The notes: generated from the letters alone by a model not told the origin. DNA of 64,000 bases from Vaginella massiliensis (GCF_900089075.1 NZ_LT593746.1:62967-126966), one strand, 5' to 3'; numbered from the stretch's first letter, positions 16,981 to 26,604 are shown. A program made the numbers and translations.

Positions 16981-17485
16981 AGATTTTTTTATTCAAGTTC
17001 TGAAAATCATTTTTCTGATACTGCTTCAGACTTTTATCTTTGATCATATCGAAATCATGGATAAAGCAAAACCTTTTGTCTATATCTTATTCGTCATTTT
17101 TTACCCAATTTATAACAATCGATTTGCTTTTCTTTTACTAAGTTTTGTTTTGGGATTGGGCATCGATTTCATGGAGCAAACAGGTGGTATTCATACTTTT
17201 GCCACGGTAGCTGTAGCTTTTTTCAGACACCGAATCTTGAAGGTCATTACAGGTCAATCTTTTGAGGAGCAAGACCGATATAATAGCTACGAAATCTCGA
17301 CTATGCAATGGTTTTGGCTTGCTCTTTTCATTACCTTGGTGCATCATCTTATCTTGTTTGTTCTCGAAAACTTCAAATTAGCTCACCTATTAGAAGTTGT
17401 CGTGAGCGCCTTGTACAGCACAGTACTGACCCTGATTTTTATTATTTTCTATAAAATCTTATTCAAAAGAAAACAGCGAATATGA
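16970..17485 (+). CDS. mreD: Rod shape-determining protein MreD
   Basis: Integral membrane partner of MreC. 171 aa with about five hydrophobic segments, including VLKIIFLILLQTFIFDHI, FAFLLLSFVLGLGIDF and the last helix STVLTLIFIIFYKILF. GIDFMEQTGGIHTFATVAVAFFR corresponds to the conserved central motif of Bacteroidetes MreD. The ATG at 16970 lies inside the end of mreC, and its own stop overlaps mrdA by four bases. Identification rests mostly on order and topology. Confidence 0.9.
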   Translation: MFNRDFFIQVLKIIFLILLQTFIFDHIEIMDKAKPFVYILFVIFYPIYNNRFAFLLLSFVLGLGIDFMEQTGGIHTFATVAVAFFRHRILKVITGQSFEEQDRYNSYEISTMQWFWLALFITLVHHLILFVLENFKLAHLLEVVVSALYSTVLTLIFIIFYKILFKRKQRI

Positions 17486-19392
17486 AAAAATTAGTCGTCA
17501 TATATGGCCTTATTTTTTTCATTGTTGTCTTGTTTATTGGCCGTTTAGCATATTTACAATTGATTACCGATCGTTATCAGTTGAATGCTTTCAACACCTC
17601 GATCAAACAAGAAATAATCTACCCCAACCGCGGTGATATTCTCGATCGCAATGGTAAATTATTGGTATCCAATACGTATTCTTACGAATTGAATGTGGTT
17701 CCAAAATTAATTTATGACGATTTCGATAAAAAAGGGTTTAGTCAAATGGTGGGCATCAGCACCAAGCAATTCGACTCAATTATAGCGTCTATAACCACTG
17801 CACCCGACTATAAAAAAATGACGCCTTACCCCTTTATGAAAAATATTTCTCGTGAGCATTTTGCCCAAATGCAAGAGCGATTATATCTTTTTCCAGCCTT
17901 TTCTATCGTGAAGCGACCAGAACGAAAGTATATGGTAAAGACTGCCGGAAATATTTTGGGTTATATCAACGAGGCTAATCCTGCTTATATCAAAACCGAT
18001 TCTACGTATTATCAGCCTGGTGATTTGGTAGGCATTACTGGTGTAGAAAAATCGTACGAAAAAGAATTGCGCGGTATAAAAGGCGTAAAAAATCATGTTG
18101 TAGACATCAGGATGAATGTCGTGGGACCGTACAAAAATGGCGAATTTGATCGCCCTGTGAAAAGCGGTAAAACGCTAAAATTGACCATCGATTATGATTT
18201 ACAACTCATGGCAGAAGAAATGTTGCAAAACAAACGAGGAGCCTTGGTCGCAATCGACCCGAATACTGGCGAAATCTTGGCACTTGCTTCTGCACCAACC
18301 ATTGACCCGTCTGACTTCCTGAATTCGACTACACGCAATGCGCTCATTCGCGATACCTTTGCTCAACCAACCTTTGATCGGGCATTACAAGGGACATATC
18401 CGCCAGGCTCTACCTTCAAAATGATTACCGCTTTGGCAGGGATGCAAATGGGCACCATGACACCAGAAACGCGTTATACTTGTAAACATGGCTTCCGCTA
18501 TGGGCGTATGCGAATCGCTTGCCATTGCGGTAAGTACTACGCTCCACAGGGCCTAGAACGTGCCATAGGGAAATCTTGTAACAATTATTTTTCTGAAGCT
18601 TTCCGCGATATCGTTCGCAAAGATTCTTCGGATTATTCGGTAGGAGTGAATGAATGGGCTCGTATTATGAATAGTTTTGGTTTGGGTAAATTCATGGGAA
18701 CAGATCTGCCTGTAGGAAGCAAAGGAACCATTCCGACTTCTGATTTTTATGATCGGATGATGGGCGAAGGCGTTTGGAATCCGTACCGCATCATCTTCAA
18801 CGGTATGGGGCAGGGTGAAATTACAACAACGCCCTTGCAAATGGCTAATTATACAGCAGCTATTGCTAATAAAGGATTTTATTTTACACCTCATATTGTA
18901 AAAGAAATCGAAAATAATCCCATCAAAGATTCCAATTATATCGTACCCAAAAAAACCATGGTAAATCCAAAATATTTCCAAACGATATTGAATGGTATGG
19001 AAAACGTTTTCACGATGGGAACTGCCCGAAGTTTCAGAATCAACGATTTTGTACAGCTTGGAAAGACGGGTACTTCTCAGAATTCGCAAGGCGAAGACCA
19101 TTCACTATTTGTACTGATTGCACCCAAAGATAAACCCAAAATTGTGGTGGCAGCTATAATAGAAAACGGAACTTGGGGTTCTACCTGGGCTGGACCAATG
19201 TGCAGCCTTGTTGCAGAACGTTACCTTACCGATACCATAAAACGTACAGCATTATTCAATCGGATGAAATCTGGTAACTTGAATGCTCGCTACCAAAAAC
19301 AATGGATCAACACGCTGAAGAGAAAAGGATTGTATAAAGAACCCGTAAAAAAAGATAGCATTGGTACAAAGCAGGACTCTACAGGGCGTTGA
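17482..19392 (+). CDS. mrdA: Penicillin-binding protein 2 (elongasome transpeptidase)
   Basis: Cross-links peptidoglycan during rod elongation with RodA. 636 aa, one N-terminal membrane anchor (residues about 4-27), the PBP dimerisation region starting NRGDILDRNGKLL, and the transpeptidase domain. Active-site motifs: SxxK in PPGSTFKM (Ser near residue 310), SxN in KSCNNYF near residue 367, and KTGTSQ near residue 528. The C-terminal tail is Lys- and Asp-rich. The rodA gene starts inside its last codons, so the two are translationally linked. Confidence 0.96.
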   Translation: MKKLVVIYGLIFFIVVLFIGRLAYLQLITDRYQLNAFNTSIKQEIIYPNRGDILDRNGKLLVSNTYSYELNVVPKLIYDDFDKKGFSQMVGISTKQFDSIIASITTAPDYKKMTPYPFMKNISREHFAQMQERLYLFPAFSIVKRPERKYMVKTAGNILGYINEANPAYIKTDSTYYQPGDLVGITGVEKSYEKELRGIKGVKNHVVDIRMNVVGPYKNGEFDRPVKSGKTLKLTIDYDLQLMAEEMLQNKRGALVAIDPNTGEILALASAPTIDPSDFLNSTTRNALIRDTFAQPTFDRALQGTYPPGSTFKMITALAGMQMGTMTPETRYTCKHGFRYGRMRIACHCGKYYAPQGLERAIGKSCNNYFSEAFRDIVRKDSSDYSVGVNEWARIMNSFGLGKFMGTDLPVGSKGTIPTSDFYDRMMGEGVWNPYRIIFNGMGQGEITTTPLQMANYTAAIANKGFYFTPHIVKEIENNPIKDSNYIVPKKTMVNPKYFQTILNGMENVFTMGTARSFRINDFVQLGKTGTSQNSQGEDHSLFVLIAPKDKPKIVVAAIIENGTWGSTWAGPMCSLVAERYLTDTIKRTALFNRMKSGNLNARYQKQWINTLKRKGLYKEPVKKDSIGTKQDSTGR

Positions 19393-20905
19393 TTGGATCA
19401 CGATATTCTTAGGATTCATCTTACTCATTTTCGGGATCATGAATGTATACAGTGTGCAACATGATTTGGGAATGAAACAAATGCTATGGGCTGGACTCGG
19501 CATGGTGATGATTTTTGGGCTGATGGTCATCAGCAACAACAATCGGAATTTTTTCGAGACCAATAGTGTGGTGATCTACGCCATCTCTATCTTGCTACTA
19601 GCAGGAGTTTTGGTCGTAGGAAAAGAAATCAACGGGGCTAAAGCTTGGTATAGAATTGGCAGTTTGTCTCTGCAACCGGCTGAGTTTGCCAAAATCAGTA
19701 CTGCCTTATTGATTGCGAACTTATTGAATCATTCTAACTCTCATTTGAGAGATCTGAAAACGCTTGGGCAGATTTTACTCATCATGCTCATCCCGATTAG
19801 TCTGATCATGCTTCAGCCAGATTTGGGCTCGGTCATTATTTTCTGTTCCTTCTGCATTCCATTATACCGAGAAGGTTTGAATCCAGTTTTAATTTTCATT
19901 CCTATTATCGGACTTGTTTTATTCCTTATTTCCATTGTACAAATTCCTTTTTATGTACTGCTTATCTTTGGGTTTATCATCCTATTTATCGTCTTGCTCA
20001 TCAATGCTTTCTATTACAGCCACGATATAGAAGAATGGGTTTATGGGGTGATGATCGGACTCTGTTTTTTCTTTATTTTAATCATTGTATCGAGTTATTT
20101 GGTTTCTAATTTATCTGAAGAAACTCGTGAATCTTTCGGTCATTTATATCCCTCTCGCTCTTTATTTTTCTCAGATCCAATCCGATTCAACGTTAATCTT
20201 TTCGGATTTTTGGGCATTTTACTATCGGCGACACCTGTGATTCTATACAAAATAGACAAGCGAAAAGAAGTGATGAATTCGCCTTTTAAAATCAATTCAG
20301 GATTCAAAACAGATATTCTCACAACATCGGCAATCATCTCTACGATTGCGTTGCTTTTTGTGATGACGCTTAGTTTCATTTCACCCATCGTATTCGAGAA
20401 ATTACCCAAACATCAGAAAGAACGTGTTATGGTGCTCTACGAAGGTGAAGGAAAATACCGTGACACCTCTGGGTACAATTTGCTCTATGCCAAAACCGCT
20501 ATCGGCTCGGGCGAACTTACGGGTAAGGGCTACCTACAAGGAACGGTAAAACAAGGGCGTTTTGTGCCAGAGCAACAGACCGATTATATTTTTGCTACTG
20601 TTGGGGAAGAATGGGGGTTTTTGGGCAGTGTTGGTGTTGTAATTCTGTATGCGCTTTTCATTGCTCGCATCTATTATTTGGCGGAGAGCCACACCAATGT
20701 ATTCGTTCGTTTTTATGGTTACAGCGTCGCTTCTATCTTGTTTTTTCACTTTTTTATCAATATCGCAATGGTGATGGGGCTATTCCCAACCGTTGGAATT
20801 CCACTACCTTTTTTCAGTTATGGTGGAAGTAGTCTTTGGGGCTTTACCATTCTCATCGGTATTTTTCTAATCATCCATTATCAACACAAACAAAGTTTAT
20901 TATAA
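19361..20905 (+). CDS. rodA: RodA peptidoglycan glycosyltransferase (SEDS family) with a large insertion
   Basis: Polymerises lipid II glycan strands with PBP2. The start is TTG at 19361, overlapping mrdA by 32 bases; no ATG is possible before the first membrane helix (GVDWITIFLGFILLIFGIMN). Conserved SEDS features: GAKAWYRIGSLSLQPAEFAK near residues 92-111, DLGSVI near 154, and the catalytic-loop Asp in EQQTDYIF near residue 408. At 514 aa it is much longer than typical RodA (roughly 370-420): residues about 215-345 hold around 100 extra residues with two or three additional hydrophobic stretches. A perfect bidirectional terminator follows. Confidence 0.94.
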   Translation: MVQSRTLQGVDWITIFLGFILLIFGIMNVYSVQHDLGMKQMLWAGLGMVMIFGLMVISNNNRNFFETNSVVIYAISILLLAGVLVVGKEINGAKAWYRIGSLSLQPAEFAKISTALLIANLLNHSNSHLRDLKTLGQILLIMLIPISLIMLQPDLGSVIIFCSFCIPLYREGLNPVLIFIPIIGLVLFLISIVQIPFYVLLIFGFIILFIVLLINAFYYSHDIEEWVYGVMIGLCFFFILIIVSSYLVSNLSEETRESFGHLYPSRSLFFSDPIRFNVNLFGFLGILLSATPVILYKIDKRKEVMNSPFKINSGFKTDILTTSAIISTIALLFVMTLSFISPIVFEKLPKHQKERVMVLYEGEGKYRDTSGYNLLYAKTAIGSGELTGKGYLQGTVKQGRFVPEQQTDYIFATVGEEWGFLGSVGVVILYALFIARIYYLAESHTNVFVRFYGYSVASILFFHFFINIAMVMGLFPTVGIPLPFFSYGGSSLWGFTILIGIFLIIHYQHKQSLL

Positions 20906-20938
20906 AAAAATCGCTATCAGCGTCTGATAGCGATTTTT
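20905..20938. terminator. Bidirectional terminator between rodA and the thioredoxin-like gene
   Basis: Fifteen-base perfect stem AAAAATCGCTATCAG / CTGATAGCGATTTTT with a CGT loop; A and T tails on each side allow it to end both convergent genes. Confidence 0.9.
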
Positions 20939-20943
20939 AATGC

Positions 20944-22236
20944 TTAAAGTTCGTTGATATGATTTATTTTCTTTATCAATTTATTGTCCTTGTCGAGCAA
21001 AAAAAGCGTCGGTGTAGAATTCACTCCGTACATTCGGGCGATCTCGCTATCCCATCTTAACAATTCGGTCGTATTGTACCATGGTAAATCTTTGGTCGCT
21101 TCATCAAACGCTTGCTGTTCGACATCTAGAGAGACGGCAACGATTTCGCCACCATCTACTTTGAATTTTTTATAAAAATCTTTTATATACGGCATTTCAG
21201 CAACACAAGCTGGACACCAAGAAGCCCAAAAAACGACCAATTTTTGATTCGCCTTTACATCGTATAATGATTTTTTACCCTTAATCGCTTTGTCGAAATT
21301 GAAGTTGGGCACTCGCTCTCCTACTTTCAGGCCTTCGATGTTGAATACCGCGTATTTCAAATCTTCGTGAACATTTCCTGATAAAGCCTTCGCTTTATTG
21401 ATTAAATCGGCATTGATGGTTGGAAATTGTTTCGGGTTGAAAATGTTGATTAGATTCGCTAAAATCATTTGTCCGCGCGACGATTTTAAATCAAACAGAT
21501 TCACAAACTGATCTGTAATCGCCTTCATTCCTTCTTCGCTTTTGCTAGTGTTAGCACTTTGCGTAAAATATCCTTTTAGATAGTTGAGAATCAACACATT
21601 CATCAAACCTGATTGCTCGAGACGTTGGTCATCATTTTTCAACACGGTCACAATTTGGTCCAAACCTTCTTTATTGAATCCACTAGAAGTATGTTCAGCC
21701 AACTCGTTCAGTTGTAAATAATAGGTCAAAAGTTCGGGCTTGGTTGATGAAACACCCTTGCTTAATTTCTCGATACGATTGATTTCCTTTTGCAATGCGG
21801 TATAGAATTCATCGGTCGGATTATAATAATTTTTCAACTGTTCGAAAACCGAATATCGCAAGTCTTCGTACAATGCATTCTGCAAAGAGATCTGGTATTG
21901 CTGGGCAACTCCACCCTTTGTAAATTCTATGTTGGACTGTAATCGATTGGGAGATGTCGCCTTGAAACTCACATCTTGATTGTCTGACATGATTTTGATG
22001 GTCTCCCCATTGGCTAAACCGAGCTCGACAATTCCGTTATATTTAGTGGGTATTTTCAATATAAAATTCCCATTTTGGTTGGTCGTGGACTTATCGATCA
22101 ATTTCAGAATACTGCCTGTGTTGATTTTAGCCGTGACCATTTGATTGGGATAATTGTTGATGCTTCCCTCAATTTTGAATTGTGCAAACGTATATGAACT
22201 TAACAAAAGTCCAACGCCTATAACGATATTTTTCAT
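20944..22236 (-). CDS. TlpA-family thiol-disulfide oxidoreductase with DUF4369-like N-terminus
   Basis: 430 aa. A signal peptide ends at YTFAQ (residue about 19). Residues about 20-110 form a beta-rich domain like DUF4369 (KINTGSILKLIDKSTTNQNG...). A helical middle of about 200 residues follows, then the thioredoxin fold with WASWCPACVAEMP (active Cys pair near residues 336-339) and the cis-Pro strand STPTLFLLDK. It probably reduces or isomerises disulfides in the periplasm; partner unknown. A terminator-like hairpin lies 12 bases upstream of its ATG, and no promoter motif is seen between, so it may depend on read-through from the Cys-rich small protein gene. Confidence 0.88.
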   Translation of the reverse strand: MKNIVIGVGLLLSSYTFAQFKIEGSINNYPNQMVTAKINTGSILKLIDKSTTNQNGNFILKIPTKYNGIVELGLANGETIKIMSDNQDVSFKATSPNRLQSNIEFTKGGVAQQYQISLQNALYEDLRYSVFEQLKNYYNPTDEFYTALQKEINRIEKLSKGVSSTKPELLTYYLQLNELAEHTSSGFNKEGLDQIVTVLKNDDQRLEQSGLMNVLILNYLKGYFTQSANTSKSEEGMKAITDQFVNLFDLKSSRGQMILANLINIFNPKQFPTINADLINKAKALSGNVHEDLKYAVFNIEGLKVGERVPNFNFDKAIKGKKSLYDVKANQKLVVFWASWCPACVAEMPYIKDFYKKFKVDGGEIVAVSLDVEQQAFDEATKDLPWYNTTELLRWDSEIARMYGVNSTPTLFLLDKDNKLIKKINHINEL

Positions 22237-22248
22237 AATGCTATAAAT

Positions 22249-22277
22249 AAAAAAACCTCAATCTTGGATTGAGGTTT
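22249..22277 (-). terminator. Hairpin between the Cys-rich protein gene and the TlpA-like gene
   Basis: AAACCTCAATC / GATTGAGGTTT with a three-base loop, then seven T on the minus strand. It is a terminator by form, but lies just 12 bases before the next start codon, so attenuation or partial read-through is possible. Confidence 0.75.
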
Positions 22278-22295
22278 AAATATACTATAATTTTC

Positions 22296-22547
22296 TTATG
22301 CGACCTTTTGATTGCGTTTTTTATTCACAACATAACCAACGCCAAGTGTAAGCGCAAACCCGAATAAGATTACTTGGTAATCATCGACTGGAGTTTTAAC
22401 TTGAGATCCAGGACCATCACATTCTACACCCCCACAAGGTTCGCTTGGACAATCGTATCCACATTCATCATCATAAAAATCCTGAGCTTGAACGAAATTA
22501 AATGTCAATACAAATGTAACTATGTAAAATTTGGTTAAAAATTTCAT
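22296..22547 (-). CDS. Small secreted Cys-rich protein with motif-TM-basic C-terminus
   Basis: 83 aa, not recognised as a named family. Visible parts: signal peptide to VQAQ (residue about 22); a 28-residue acidic, Cys-rich segment (DDECGYDCPSEPCGGVEC, five Cys); then TPVDDYQ, a hydrophobic segment of about 18 residues rich in Gly, and a KKRNQK tail. This motif-helix-basic layout looks like C-terminal sorting tails such as PEP-CTERM, and small flavobacterial proteins with a PID/PVD motif before a terminal helix are often found next to type IX secretion substrates. Here it lies 24 bases downstream of such a substrate. Function unknown; the sorting idea is inference. Confidence 0.75.
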   Translation of the reverse strand: MKFLTKFYIVTFVLTFNFVQAQDFYDDECGYDCPSEPCGGVECDGPGSQVKTPVDDYQVILFGFALTLGVGYVVNKKRNQKVA

Positions 22548-22571
22548 AATTATCTATTTAATGGTTTAAGG

Positions 22572-24566
22572 TTAGTCTACTAATAATTTTTGTGATACTA
22601 CAGATCCGTCATTATACGAGGTTTTGATTATGTACAATCCTTTATATGCAACAGGAAGATTCAATTTTAGATCCTTATTAACCGATTTTACTTTCTGTGT
22701 ACTAACTTTTTGTCCATCCAAAGCAAATATTTCTACTACCCCCTCTTGTTTCGATTGATCAAATTTTACTCTATAATCATTTTCAGATGCCTTATAAACG
22801 ATAGTTTTGTAAGCGTCGACAGATAGGTCGTTGTTTCCTAAATTTCCTTTTGGATAGTCTTTCCAATAGAATTCGTATCGATTATTTGTCTCCAATGCTG
22901 ACGCTATCGTTATAGGCAACTCAAAATCAGAGGTAATTTCATGCGCTACCTTTTCTACTTTGTCATATAGGTAGAATTTTGCATCACCGTCGAATTTCTG
23001 AACTGGAGAAGTAAAGATTGAATATTCTTTCAGTCTAAACTTCAAGATGTATTGCTGACCTATTTTAACTCCAGAAAACTTCATTTCGATTGGTTTGCGA
23101 ATGTAGTCGTCTTTAAAGGTGTTTACTAATGTTCTTGAATTGGCTACGGGTGTTCCGTCTTTCTCTTCTTCTACGAAATAGATTAAGTTCAAATCACTAC
23201 TTTCCAAATCATTCCCCGATTCGAATACACTCGAAGTTGACAAGAAGATCGGACTACCCACTCGTTCTCTGGCTGTGTTGTAAATACCAACTTCCATTTG
23301 ATAGAAGTTTTCTGCATTGTTACCTCTTGGTGCTGATCCTAGATTTAAATCTAGTTTATGCTTGAAAGTTTTTACATCATTTCCTAAGTTCACCGTAACT
23401 GGAACGATTGGAGTTGTATTGCCAACTCGATTAGTAACCGTTACACGGAACATTTCTAACGGACGCAACAACAAGGCTTCTTCGTTACCTACCCATATAC
23501 CATTTTCACGTTTAGCTCTCACATAAATAGTTTTACCTGCAGCAACTGTAGAACCATCTTCTGCAGTCCAAGATTGCTCAAAAGCATCATTAGCTTTTAG
23601 CACATAATATCCGTTATTGATATTAGAAGTACTAGATCCGCCAATGGTCAACCACTTGCTTGGGTCAGACAAGTCTACATTTGAAGTAAATGGATTAGCG
23701 AAACGATACATATTTTTTCCGAAACGGTATAACGTTCCAGGATTACTACGTTCCCCTAAATATGACTTATAGGTTTCCCTATAGTAATTTATATTATTCA
23801 TCCATTGTGAATAATTCATACCTGCAAAAACATCAGCATTAATACCTCTTGGTGTCCCTTGCCCAGTTGAAATAGTAACGGCTGCTGGAGCTGGTTTTCC
23901 TTTATATGGAATAATTTTATTTCCATCGTAGAAAGAGTTAAGACCAGCAGAGTATTGATCTTTTTCCAAGTTTAGCAAGTAGTAATAACCTGGCTTAAGT
24001 TGATGAGAATTATGTACCGCATCGTTTTCGATTTGAGGATTGTCCCAAATCATCAAGGTTTGCCTATAACGACCTCCACAATGAACATTCACTTGACAAT
24101 CACCTACAAAATCTGATGCTGTTTTCCCCTCAAAAGCATTCATCAGTTCTGTCACTGCACCTTGAAAAGGTAGACCAATCGGATACCAATCAACGCTTGA
24201 TGAAGCAACAGATTTCTTTTGTTGGGTCATGCGTGCAGTAACAGCATTATTATCAGTTCCAAAGATGATCAACTGTCCGTAAGGTGAAGTATTAGCATTT
24301 TGCCCTTCAGTCCAGACATTCACAAACTGTGTACCATCAAGTTCATCAGATACATTGCTTCCTTTCTTAAATCCTCCAGTGTAGACATTCCCTTTATTTA
24401 CAATTGTGTTTGTCGCTTTCGTATTGATAAAAAAGTCACCTGAATTATAAAAAAGCGTGTTTTCTTTTATAGTAACAAATGCTCCTCCGTTAACATAAGT
24501 GTTAGACTGAGCATTAACTAAAGTAACAAAAGATAAACTTAAAAAAGTAAGTATATTCTTTTTCAT
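22572..24566 (-). CDS. Secreted protein with type IX (Por) C-terminal sorting domain
   Basis: 664 aa. Signal peptide MKKN...LVNAQ. No enzymatic domain is recognised: the body is beta-rich with many Asn, Gly and Thr, typical of surface or adhesin-like proteins. The last 80 residues form a type A T9SS sorting domain: VVEIFALDGQKVSTQKV, then LNLPVAYKGLYIIKTSYNDG, ending in QKLLVD. It should be exported across the outer membrane and attached to LPS or released. It has a good promoter and is co-directional with the small Cys-rich gene, so both are probably one transcript. The T9SS machinery genes are not in the window. Confidence 0.88.
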   Translation of the reverse strand: MKKNILTFLSLSFVTLVNAQSNTYVNGGAFVTIKENTLFYNSGDFFINTKATNTIVNKGNVYTGGFKKGSNVSDELDGTQFVNVWTEGQNANTSPYGQLIIFGTDNNAVTARMTQQKKSVASSSVDWYPIGLPFQGAVTELMNAFEGKTASDFVGDCQVNVHCGGRYRQTLMIWDNPQIENDAVHNSHQLKPGYYYLLNLEKDQYSAGLNSFYDGNKIIPYKGKPAPAAVTISTGQGTPRGINADVFAGMNYSQWMNNINYYRETYKSYLGERSNPGTLYRFGKNMYRFANPFTSNVDLSDPSKWLTIGGSSTSNINNGYYVLKANDAFEQSWTAEDGSTVAAGKTIYVRAKRENGIWVGNEEALLLRPLEMFRVTVTNRVGNTTPIVPVTVNLGNDVKTFKHKLDLNLGSAPRGNNAENFYQMEVGIYNTARERVGSPIFLSTSSVFESGNDLESSDLNLIYFVEEEKDGTPVANSRTLVNTFKDDYIRKPIEMKFSGVKIGQQYILKFRLKEYSIFTSPVQKFDGDAKFYLYDKVEKVAHEITSDFELPITIASALETNNRYEFYWKDYPKGNLGNNDLSVDAYKTIVYKASENDYRVKFDQSKQEGVVEIFALDGQKVSTQKVKSVNKDLKLNLPVAYKGLYIIKTSYNDGSVVSQKLLVD

Positions 24567-24615
24567 ATGATTTTAGTTTGGTTTGATTAGTTTTTTTTAA
24601 AAAAACAATTCAATG

Positions 24616-24646
24616 CAAATATATAAAATTTATTTGCTTAAACAAT
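24616..24646 (-). promoter_or_regulatory. Bacteroidetes-type promoter of the T9SS-substrate gene
   Basis: Minus strand ATTG at 24646-24643, then 19 bases, then TATATTTG at 24623-24616. Both boxes and spacing fit the Bacteroidetes consensus, about 50 bases before the ATG. Confidence 0.7.
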
Positions 24647-24657
24647 TCTTATTCAAT

Positions 24658-25821
24658 TTATTTTATATCAATTTTTATTTTTTCGGTATAGTCTTCTATA
24701 TTGTACATCACATCGGTAAACACTTCTTCTGCTACAGAGCGGAGTCCGCGAGCACCCAACCCTAATTCGTTTGCACGGTCTACTATATAGTCTAGGGTTT
24801 GTTCTGTGACTTCCAGTTTTTTTCCATCCAATTCGAATAATTTTTCGTATTGTTTTATCAATGCATTTTTGGGTTGTGTAAGGATTTGCTTCATCGCTTC
24901 TCGATCCAAAGGTTTCAAAAAGGTAATGATTGGCAAACGCCCAATCAATTCTGGAATGATTCCAAAATTTTTCAAATCCATGGCATTTACTTCTTCTAAA
25001 AGGTTTTCTACATTTTTTCCTTTTTCTTCTTTATTGAAACCAATCACGTTCTTATTAAGACGATTGGCGATATGGCGATCGATTCCAGAGAATGCACCAC
25101 CAGCTATAAATAATATGTCTTTGGTATTGACTTCTACAAATTTTTGATCTGGGTGTTTACGTCCTCCTTTCGGTGGAACATTTACTACTGTTCCTTCCAA
25201 AATTTTCAACAAGGCTTGCTGCACACCTTCGCCCGAGACATCTCGTGTAATGGAAGGGTTGTCGCTCTTACGCGCGATTTTATCGATTTCGTCGATAAAC
25301 ACAATGCCTTTTTCTGCCAATTCTATATTATAATCTGCTGCTTGTAAAAGTCGGGTCAAGATACTTTCTACGTCTTCACCTACATAGCCTGCTTCGGTAA
25401 GCACTGTGGCGTCTACTATGGCAAACGGCACGTTCAGGAGTCGAGCAATGGACTTGGCTAGTAAGGTTTTTCCGCTACCGGTTTCACCCACCAAGATGAC
25501 ATTCGACTTGTCGATTTCTACTTCATCGGGCTTGGTATCATACAGTACCCGTTTGTAATGATTGTACACAGCAACCGACAGAATTTTCTTGGCCTGATCT
25601 TGTCCAATGACATAATCATCCAAGAATTCTTTGATTTCTCTGGGTGATTTTAAGTTTAAAGGTTGAACAATATTTTGCTCTATGTTGAAGCGAGCTTCTT
25701 CTTTCAGAATACCGTAAGCTTGTTCGATACAATTCTCACAAATATTTCCTTCTACTCCAGATACCAATATTTGTACTTGTTCTCTACTCTTACCACAGAA
25801 CGAGCATTTATTTTCTTCCAA
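24658..25821 (-). CDS. clpX: ClpX, ATPase subunit of the ClpXP protease
   Basis: AAA+ unfoldase that feeds substrates to ClpP. 387 aa. The N-terminal zinc-binding domain has Cys6, Cys9, Cys28 and Cys31. Walker A GETGSGKT is at residues 112-119, the pore loop GYVGEDVE follows, and Walker B is [10 protein letters not shown]. The IGF-type loop reads VIGFNKEE. Sensor 2 GARGLRS is near the C-terminus; the end is shorter than in most relatives (about 410-424 aa). The start is TTG at 25821: an in-frame stop lies three codons upstream, and later starts would lose the zinc finger. It has its own promoter, about 23 bases upstream, and follows clpP. Confidence 0.95.
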   Translation of the reverse strand: MEENKCSFCGKSREQVQILVSGVEGNICENCIEQAYGILKEEARFNIEQNIVQPLNLKSPREIKEFLDDYVIGQDQAKKILSVAVYNHYKRVLYDTKPDEVEIDKSNVILVGETGSGKTLLAKSIARLLNVPFAIVDATVLTEAGYVGEDVESILTRLLQAADYNIELAEKGIVFIDEIDKIARKSDNPSITRDVSGEGVQQALLKILEGTVVNVPPKGGRKHPDQKFVEVNTKDILFIAGGAFSGIDRHIANRLNKNVIGFNKEEKGKNVENLLEEVNAMDLKNFGIIPELIGRLPIITFLKPLDREAMKQILTQPKNALIKQYEKLFELDGKKLEVTEQTLDYIVDRANELGLGARGLRSVAEEVFTDVMYNIEDYTEKIKIDIK

Positions 25822-25843
25822 TCTTTGCTATTTTTTGAGTTTG

Positions 25844-25851
25844 CAAATTTA
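25844..25851 (-). promoter_or_regulatory. Candidate -7 promoter element for clpX
   Basis: Minus strand TAAATTTG (TAnnTTTG), 22 bases before the TTG start; the -33 region is weak. Confidence 0.5.
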
Positions 25852-25884
25852 GCACTAAATTATGACTAAGGAAAATTCTAATTA

Positions 25885-25915
25885 CAAAAAATCCTCTTCC
25901 ATTTGAAGAGGATCA
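25885..25915 (-). terminator. Terminator after clpP
   Basis: ATCCTCTTC / GAAGAGGAT stem; on the minus strand it is followed by a T run. It lies between clpP and clpX, implying that clpX is mainly transcribed from its own promoter. Confidence 0.85.
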
Positions 25916-25920
25916 TTTCA

Positions 25921-26604
25921 TTATCTGTCGTTGTTTATTTTTCTATTGGGCAACAAGACTTCGTCAATCAAGCCGTAAGCTTTTGCTTCTTCCGATGTCA
26001 TCCAATAATCTCGTTCACCATCTTTCTCGATCTGCTCGAAGCTTTGACCAGAATGATAAGCCAAGATATCGTACAACTCTTTTTTCAACTTCAAAATTTC
26101 TTTCAAAGTGATTTCCATATCGGTTGCTTGTCCTTGTGCACCTCCAAGCGGTTGATGAATCATCACGCGTGAATGTCTTAGAGCGCTACGTTTTCCAGGC
26201 GCTCCGGCAGCCAACAAGACAGCTCCCATAGACAACGCAGTTCCGGTACAGATGGTTGCGACATCGGGTTTTACCAATTGCATGGTATCGTAAATACCTA
26301 AGCCAGCATACACTCCACCTCCTGGTGAATTCACATAAATCTGAATATCTTTGGTAGCATCGGCGCTTTCTAAGAACAACAATTGAGCCTGAATAATATT
26401 TGCAATTTGATCGTCGACTGCGGTTCCTAAAAAAATGATACGATCCATCATCAGACGAGAAAACACGTCCATTTGTGCTACATTGAGTTTTCGTTCTTCG
26501 GTGATGTATGGTGTTACGGCTTGGATATAACCATCAACAGTAAGACTGTTGATACCAGCATGTTTGACTGCGTAATTTCTAAATTCTTGACCAGCGTTTT
26601 TCAT
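25921..26604 (-). CDS. clpP: ATP-dependent Clp protease proteolytic subunit
   Basis: Serine protease core of ClpXP. 227 aa. Catalytic Ser125 lies in [14 protein letters not shown], His150 in SRVMIHQP, and Asp195 in [10 protein letters not shown]-terminal extension of about 25 residues before the mature core ([10 protein letters not shown]), as usual for processed ClpP. It sits between tig and clpX, the normal order. The tig stop is about 45 bases upstream; an imperfect promoter-like AATTTTTG is present there. Confidence 0.96.
   Translation of the reverse strand: MKNAGQEFRNYAVKHAGINSLTVDGYIQAVTPYITEERKLNVAQMDVFSRLMMDRIIFLGTAVDDQIANIIQAQLLFLESADATKDIQIYVNSPGGGVYAGLGIYDTMQLVKPDVATICTGTALSMGAVLLAAGAPGKRSALRHSRVMIHQPLGGAQGQATDMEITLKEILKLKKELYDILAYHSGQSFEQIEKDGERDYWMTSEEAKAYGLIDEVLLPNRKINNDR

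Noticed and set aside
24658-25821. ClpX as truncated because it is only 387 aa
   Set aside because: Zinc finger, Walker motifs, pore loop and sensor 2 are all present; only the variable tail is short.
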